A stretch of 15,035 bases of DNA from Acidobacteriota bacterium (GTDB lineage: Bacteria; Acidobacteriota; Thermoanaerobaculia; Multivoradales; UBA5704): NCBI GenBank assembly GCA_003223675.1, contig QHVW01000234.1, forward strand, positions 1 through 15,035. The letters run 5' to 3'. The notes beneath the pieces were generated by a model, which saw only the letters and a list, made by a program, of their open reading frames with translations, did not search any database and had not been told where the DNA came from. Below are positions 14,484 to 15,035 of this stretch, piece by piece. The stretch's first letter is position 1. Every line of letters starts with the position of its first letter. A program made the translations under genes and the position numbers.

Positions 14484-15035
14484 TGGCTTCCACAAAGGCC
14501 GCTCCGATCCCGCGCCCGAGCTGGGCCCTCCGGCTCATCCGCAACGCCCTGCTCTGGGTGGTGCCGGTGGCCCTGCTGTGGACGCTGCTCGCGCCGGTCT
14601 ACAACCGGTTCCTGCTGGGGAGCGCCCAGAACCTGGTCCATCTCACGGAGTACCCCAGCGTGACGGACCTGCTGCGCAAGGACAACCACTTCGCCTACGT
14701 CTCGCGGCGGGACTTCCCCCCCGCCACCAGCCTGGTCCACTCCTTCCGGGTGACGGACGTCCACTTCCATCTGATCATGCTCGGCGTGCTGTTCCTCGCC
14801 GTGCCGGCCATCCCCTGGCGGCGCCGCCTGGAGAGCCTCGGCTGGGCCTTCCTGATCACCATCTTCTTCGATATCTTCCTGATCTTCTTCCTGGTCAAGT
14901 TCACCTACGCCACGCAGCTCGGGCCCTGGAGCGCGGCCCACTACGGCGCCTTCTCCCGCAACTTCTGGGGGCTCACCTACCACGTGCTCGACCTGGCGTT
15001 CAAGTTCGCCCTCCCCTTCCTGCTCTGGGTGGGTT
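14483..15035 (+). CDS. Exosortase H-associated membrane protein (3' end cut by window edge)
   Basis: 184 codons are visible from ATG 14483 and the frame is open at the window edge. Membrane helices lie near 19-40, 95-112, 119-139 and 168-184. An extracytoplasmic loop (about 41-94) holds charged and aromatic residues (LLRKDNHFAYVSRRDF). It shares one base with the end of xrtH, and a membrane protein in this position is the usual XrtH partner. Its role is unknown; it may help XrtH find substrates or an acceptor. No catalytic motif is evident. The name rests on position and topology more than on a recognised motif. Confidence 0.72.
   Translation, partial: MASTKAAPIPRPSWALRLIRNALLWVVPVALLWTLLAPVYNRFLLGSAQNLVHLTEYPSVTDLLRKDNHFAYVSRRDFPPATSLVHSFRVTDVHFHLIMLGVLFLAVPAIPWRRRLESLGWAFLITIFFDIFLIFFLVKFTYATQLGPWSAAHYGAFSRNFWGLTYHVLDLAFKFALPFLLWVG

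Overview
The window is GC-rich, densely coded, and almost all of it is read from the minus strand. It looks like a chromosomal segment of an Acidobacteriota-type bacterium, possibly Thermoanaerobaculia-like. The phylum is suggested by a VWFA-related secreted protein of the type common in Acidobacteria, an exosortase H pair and the general protein style; no 16S or marker phylogeny was possible, so this is inference.

Layout from left to right. (1) 1-1365, minus: secreted VWFA-like protein cut by the window edge. (2) 1443-3388, minus: a two-gene operon with a small conserved membrane protein followed by an unusual 506-aa protein that fuses a four-helix membrane domain, a DCC/DUF393 thiol-disulfide domain and a full TetR-type repressor. 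A near-ideal sigma70-type promoter (TTGACA, 17 bp, TATTCT) lies between two copies of a TTGAACGCGTTC palindrome, so the fusion probably regulates its own operon. (3) 3488-7521, minus: suhB, an M23-like membrane protein lacking the HxH motif, a bactofilin-like beta-helix protein and tyrS, closely packed or overlapping. (4) 7541-7633: a pair of REP-like hairpins in inverted orientation around an AT-rich core. (5) 7642-10765, minus: a secreted tandem NTF2-like protein whose signal peptide and body lie in different frames, coupled to a lipoprotein with a GH113-like hydrolase domain. (6) 10833-11018, plus: a 61-aa conserved small protein. (7) 11028-13838, minus: pyrR-pyrB-pyrC with overlapping or abutting junctions. 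(8) 13914-15035, plus: exosortase H and its membrane partner, cut by the right edge.

How the genes work together: pyrR-pyrB-pyrC supplies pyrimidine control plus the second and third steps of UMP synthesis. The M23-like and bactofilin-like proteins resemble known bactofilin/peptidase pairs that act on cell shape. XrtH and its partner would process and anchor secreted proteins carrying a C-terminal sorting signal. The most novel candidate is the operon at 1443-3486: a membrane-tethered, possibly redox- or lipid-sensing one-component regulator with a small membrane partner and bracketing operators.

No rRNA, tRNA, CRISPR array, transposase or phage gene was seen, and no stretch above 300 bases lacks a gene.
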